NCBI GenBank assembly: GCA_035236585.1
Contig: CP141135.1
Location: 73,261,057-73,325,056 of the forward strand
Length of the DNA: 64,000 nucleotides
Direction of reading: 5' to 3'
From: Warburgia ugandensis
Taxonomy: Eukaryota; Streptophyta; Magnoliopsida; Canellales; Canellaceae
In this document: one piece after another, positions 58,492-64,000 of the stretch
Layout of the letters: every line of letters starts with the position of its first letter
Numbering within the stretch: the first letter of the stretch is position 1
Translations under genes and position numbers: made by a program
Notes under the pieces: generated by a model
Database searches by the model: none
What the model was told of the DNA's origin: nothing
The model's input: the letters and a program-made list of their open reading frames with translations, nothing else

Positions 58492-61400
58492 TGACGACCC
58501 GGGTTTTCACATGCATTTTTAAATGCAAAACTAATTCCTAAGGTGGGATTGATCCCTATTTGAACTTTTTTTTGGAAAACAATGCAATGCAGCAGAAAAT
58601 ATTTTAGTTTAAATTCATTTTGAAAACCCTGAGTATCATTTGCTTTCAAGATAAGTAAAGTAGTTTTAACAATTTCAAAAATTATAAATGTCTTCCCAAG
58701 TCTATCTAGTCACAGCTCACAGTCCAACTGTAATAAGTATGTATACATGTCCAAAGGGCAAGTCCTATACTTACATTTATACATATCTTCTCTTCATTTA
58801 CTTAATCGTAGCACTAACATTTTCTGACACTTCTTCTAACTCTTTTGGAGCTAATATGTAAAAATAATATATTTCGGTGAGTATTCCTCATACCCAGTAG
58901 GTGATCTGATACTACTATTTTGAAAACATGGCAGGCAACATGCATAATTCAAGGAGTTTATTATGCAAAATATCAATGATTCCTTTTTGTGTAATCATGC
59001 ATGTTTATGCATAAAACGTAAGCTCATTGATGCAAATTCAACCATGGAATTCTTTACAGAAATATAGTATTCAACAATAAATATGACTAAAATCATAAGG
59101 TAGAAATCAATATATCCAAGCAATAAGATCTCAGCAACCACATCAAACCAACGAGTAAAATATAATAATCATGAAACTCTTAAAATAGTTATCATTCAAA
59201 ACAGATGCTGGCATTAATATAAGTATCATGCACAGGGATCTCTCGGTGAATATATCATGCTGACTGGTCACGAGTACTCGTATACGACCATCTTAATGCT
59301 ATATGCATATCGATAACACTGAAATCATAGGGTTACTATGCTCACGATCAGCACACAACTGGAATCGTGTGGCTTCGGTCTCTAGAGACAAACCCACCAT
59401 AGCCTCCACGGCTACTATGGATGTCCTCGAAAGGATGCCGTGAACACCTCTAGTAGTCGTTCCTGTTTACCATAGTAGTTAGCGAAGGGACAATGCCTTT
59501 TTGACAGCGATACCATCCATCCTTTAGTGGTAGAGGCCGGGAGGCCAACCTCGTACATAAACAACCTCTCAGCATAGTGCCCACTAAGCTCATCAACCCA
59601 AAAAATATATAAAAATAATTTCCTCTTTGGGTCCCTCACACTGCCTAGCCCTCACAACTGCCTAACCAGCATCTTTTGGGCACTCCAACGTCTTTTGGTA
59701 ACCCTCAAGGTTATGCATCATGTGATGGTATTATGAGATGATTTATATGTCATGGCAATCCTCAATCTTACTCATCGTAAATTAGGCAATTTATGTAATT
59801 ATTTTCAAAACATGCGAGCAGTGCATAAAATCAGTTTATGCTAATATCGCATTCAAAGCTATAAAACATGAAGACAAGTCTGCATACTAGTATAAGAACA
59901 TCATATCTCAAAAGCATGCTTAACATAGTAATAAAGGCAAGTTAGAGTTTAAGATATATTTATAAAAACTTAGTAGTATCAGACCACCTACCTCGATGTC
60001 TTTGGAGTCGCGTCCCTCACTACTTGACCTTGGATCACTTTTGTGAAACCCTGGATATTAATGGATAAGAAGGATTCAAATATCATTTTCTATCCACTAA
60101 TTAGAATTATAGCTTAATGGCTAGATCTGCCTTTTAGGTCACTATTTAGGGTGTCTCCAAGCTACATCTTATGTATGGTACTCACATCTAATGATTAGAT
60201 TGACTTTAATCTCTTTTATGTCATCAAGATCGTGTAATTGAACTGTTAGATCTCCTAGTCAAATCTTCCAGGTCGCCTGTTCTGATGCCTAGAACAGGTC
60301 TGTACATAATTTAGACAGCCAGATCTATAAGTTCAAGGTGGATGTATGTAACTTAGAGTGGATCTAGGCATAGATCCAACAAATCAATCTATGAAGTTTG
60401 ATCATCTTTGATCTTGTAGATCTATGCGATCTCTATAGTGTTTAGGCTATAGTCATACAAAATAGGCTTATAGCCCTAAATTTTATAGTCTCATTAGGTT
60501 TGCGTCATCAATAAGGACGCAACAGTTCTTTTGGATCGTCAATCGGAGTTATATAGCCTCCGTAATCGCAGTTTTAGTGTTGCTAACCCACAGACGAACC
60601 AGATTCATCCATTTTGGACCCGTGCGTCATGGTTCCCAGGATGTGTGCATGTCCTGGTCAAACTAAGATCGGGTTTACACGTGTGTGCATGTCCAAATGG
60701 CGCGCCAGGGTGCGCGTCCTGGACGGCGTCGCGCGGATGTGTCTTAGGCGTGGTTACACACATGTCCTAGTTCCTGGGACACCCATGCGTCTCAGTCAAG
60801 TCGAGCATCTATCCGAACGCGGCACGCGCATGACTGTCGCCCCAGGGAGCTCGGCACAGGCACATGTCATGTCCATGCGCCCTTGGGATGCATTGCCTTC
60901 AACGGGTTTTCACCCATTTGGTTCCTTTCATAGAAAGCCGGTGATTTTCGGCCGAAATACTAACCAGATCCGGTTGGGATCTGGGGGAAAAGAAAGAGGG
61001 AGAAGAGAGGGGGATGGGTTCTTACCTGGTTCCGCCTGAGATGGTTTCCCCCCTTTTTCACTGGCGTGCGATTTCCTCCTTTTTCTGTTGGAACCCTAGC
61101 TATCAGCAGCCATAAGAGATGAAGAAGGGATGATCGGAGGAAGAGGGAGAGGGGGTTTTTATAGAGGGAGAAGGTGGTGCTGCCTAATGGCGGTGCCGCT
61201 ATTTTTTTGGTGCCGCCTTATAGAGGCGGTGCTGTGCAGGTCGGTGGCTGGAGGTAGGGGACGACCTGGGGGGTGTCGTTATCAAAACGACCCCTTGCGT
61301 TTTTCAATCTTTCTCTTTTTTAAGTTCAAATTACAAAACTACCCTTGATCTTTAAACGTCCATAACTTTGTCATACGATCTCTGTTTTTAGTGTTATTTG

Positions 61401-61617
61401 AGGCATTGGATTTCATTTTGAGTCTAGAATCTAATGACACTAAATTTTCTCAGTAATTCCTTTTTTTTTTTTTCATATTTTAATTAAAATAAAACGTCTA
61501 ACCACCTATTAAGGTGATTTAAGCATATATTAATTTCTAAAATAAACAAACCAAACATCATGATTGATTGTGATTGTAAAAGTGATATAATAATATTGAA
61601 AATTTTGAGTCATTACA
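58492..61617 (-). repeat. 3' LTR of a second nested giant-LTR element
   Basis: Minus strand starts TGTAATGACTC (61617) and ends ...GAAAACCCGGGTCGTCA (58492); 3.1 kb. On the right the polypurine-like gtccgtagggag (minus) adjoins it. It contains the ttgataa-type block (about 61272-61292, gtcgttatcaaaacgac on plus), the acctcgatgtc block (59993) and gccgggaggccaacct (59536). A weaker hairpin-like sequence lies near 58855-58885. Confidence 0.8.
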
Positions 61618-64000
61618 CTCCCTACGGACACCATGTACCCTAAGAATTTAATAAAATAAATCATTAATATATTATTTAAGTAATTAGTTTTCTACCGCAG
61701 TATTATCAAACGGACGAAAATTTGTCCATAATAATAAAGATCTAGCTCTCTTCTCATGAAGAAGACTATGCACTTTACGATGACTCACTAGGCCTTTCAG
61801 CTCTCATCAAAAGCTCATATAGTTGGAACTTTGTCAGCTCAATTACGAACATCTCACATGGCATTCAGAGTAAGTAATGCTATGTCTAATTAACATCAAT
61901 ATCAACCCCTTGTGGCAAAATCACGAGACTCCTTAGGCAAAATCATAAACTCTTGCACATCATCTTTGTGCTCATTCCATAGTCGCTCATGGTACCCCAT
62001 AGTTACACAATTAAGAAATACTTAGTACCCTTTGAAAAGTACCATACTACCTTTAAGACAGAAATAACGCAACTCTTAAAGATGCCTCCCCTTACACAAG
62101 TGAGGCCAATAGTTGTCCAGTTACACTAGAAGTAATCTTCTTCTCATAGAAATCACTATCTCCATATTAGAGAATCCATTCTAAGGATAATATTACAATC
62201 AATCATATCGAGTTGGATGAAATCAACATTCCTCCTATCATTCATTTTCTCCACAACTCGTCCCTAGTCATACTTACAAGTTTCCATAACCCTTTCACTA
62301 GTATCCTTACATATGATCCTGATACTACCATATATTCACAAATACATTCCTCAAAGCACTAATACATAAAGTCCAAAATCACTGGGTCCTAAATCAATAA
62401 GTACTAGAGCATGTTTACCAGAAATCAAGAAATTATTTTCTATTGCCCAAATTGAGGTCTATAGTTGCTTCCAGGTAATGACAGGGACTCATCACTTCTA
62501 ATGTGGAGCCATTTCTGCCCCATCTCCAATGTCAGTCAGTCAGACTCATGGTCTTATGAAACAGTCTCTATCGAATACTCCGTCTCCCCATAGTCAAAAC
62601 ATTTTAAAGGATTGTAGCTGTACTGGCTGTTGTTGCTGTTATTACTGCTATCGCGATAATCTACTAACTCCAAGACATAACTGTCAATTGCTTGTTCTTT
62701 TACTAATGTAATTTCTCTTGTTCACATCCCAATCTTGTCTAATCAAATGTTACTGGCTCAGTGGCCCATGTAATTATGTCAAAGAGAAAAAAGTCTCTTG
62801 CTCTTTCTAGGCTAACTCAAATTACTCATGTCCGAATTTCTATGCTCAGCTCGAGTCTTAAGAGAATATCTCTTTATAACATAGAGTCCAATTCTATTGC
62901 CTTTGTCACCAAGGTAGGATGCGCAACCATCCTCTGATTTCTCAATCCAAGCATCAACATATCATAATCTATTTGTAGCCTCCTTACCCAACATAAGAAG
63001 TTAGGGGCTTATCAATCAATTATATATTCCAATTCAATACTGGTGAACCATTTAATTTCTTTGCTTTAAAGCAACAAACTCTCACTGTGTCACCAAATGC
63101 TCATAAGACAAAGATATTGATCATCACTAGCCTTTCTAAGAGTCTTTCATACAAAAGTCTCAGCAATAAATGATCTCCCAAACAACCATAATTAGAATTC
63201 TCATAATCACATTTTCGATGTTCTCACTTCCATTATTTCATTTCCTGTAACTAATCAAATATTCCGTGGTCATATTTATCAAATCATTTACAACCTTCAA
63301 CCTCACATCCGATGTGATTGATATTTCATAATGACTTTCTTAGCCATTTTAAACCACATTATGATCAATATGTAATAAAGATTCTCATAAACAATTATCA
63401 CCTCCTCCAGGGCTATGCACTTCCAAATCATAATTAAAACCCCAATAAAATTCATAACATTAACTCTTCACCTAGTTCTGGTTATCAGTATCTTTGTGTG
63501 CATAAGAACTTCTAAATTTCAACTCATATATCAAGTAATTCATCTATAGAATATTAAATATTGTTCCATCAATTGTCAATGATTTTCATTCATACTATAA
63601 TTTATTTCTCAACTAACTCCACTTCAAGTTTAGATTAATACAGTACTTCTTTAAAATTCTCGAGTTCTCATTTGTTGTAACCATCACTAATCTTGCTCAA
63701 TTGTAGTTACAATAGCCTTTATAATCTTCCAAAATTTTATAAACATAGTATAAGTTATAACTTGAATTCTCAAAAGTAATTTACATACACATATCTTCTA
63801 TCGTATAGTAGAGTTTTCACCTAGATAACAGGTTCACAATCTTTATTCTGATTCTTTACTCAACATTAACCATTATAACCATTATACTCTCTAAAGCGCC
63901 ATACCTACTATTTTTCCTTTAGATATTATATTCACAATACGTTTTCTCCATTAGCAAATCATCTATCAACACGAATATTCTCAACTAGAGGCACTAACTC
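61618..64000 (-). mobile_element. Internal region of the second nested element, no recognisable coding
   Basis: By position this should be the 3' part of the internal region of the element whose LTR is at 58492-61617. Both strands are densely interrupted and I find no RT, integrase or chromodomain motif. It may be a strongly decayed or a non-autonomous element. It runs off the window. Confidence 0.4.

Overview
The window is nuclear DNA of a flowering plant. Its genes are a DYW-type pentatricopeptide repeat (PPR) editing factor, a chloroplast-targeted alpha/beta-hydrolase-fold protein and two UGT85-type glucosyltransferases, with plant-type GT-AG introns. Its repeats are Ale- and Tork-type Copia elements, chromodomain Gypsy elements, an RTE LINE and Au SINEs. 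Family assignments are by eye from translated motifs; no search was run and I do not name a species. Layout. 1-8 kb is the gene island: an intact intronless PPR-DYW gene (minus), a small two-exon basic/serine-rich gene (plus), and a four-exon plastid alpha/beta-hydrolase-fold gene (minus) that converges on it. 10.2-17.9 kb is a decayed Ale-type Copia element (plus) with a deleted Tork-type Copia element (minus) nested in it. 17.9-20.3 kb is a 2.4 kb piece of a giant LTR (minus). 20.4-23.6 kb is an almost full-length but stop-riddled RTE LINE. 24.4-26.3 kb (minus) and 36.7-38.5 kb (plus) hold two intact, divergently oriented UGT85-like genes, separated by SINEs, another giant LTR, an RTE relic split by an insertion, and a 311-bp tandem triplication. 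From 39.5 kb to the end the sequence is a nested stack of retroelements. A Tnt1-like Copia relic is overlain by Gypsy-type LTRs inserted into one another, several bounded by 5-bp target duplications, ending in two chromovirus elements that run off the right edge. Functionally, the genes are not an operon or a visible pathway: the PPR and the alpha/beta-hydrolase-fold protein would act in organelles, and the UGTs would glucosylate small molecules in the cytosol. The UGT pair looks like a local duplication forced apart by transposons. The most unusual signals are: (i) an RNA-type hairpin in five related LTRs, with paired substitutions that preserve the stem; (ii) an unrecognised 1.5-1.75 kb TG...CA element family (called X here) present three times; (iii) a hydrolase-fold protein in which I cannot find a catalytic triad; and (iv) a 30-30-30 inverted duplication inside a Copia gag relic.
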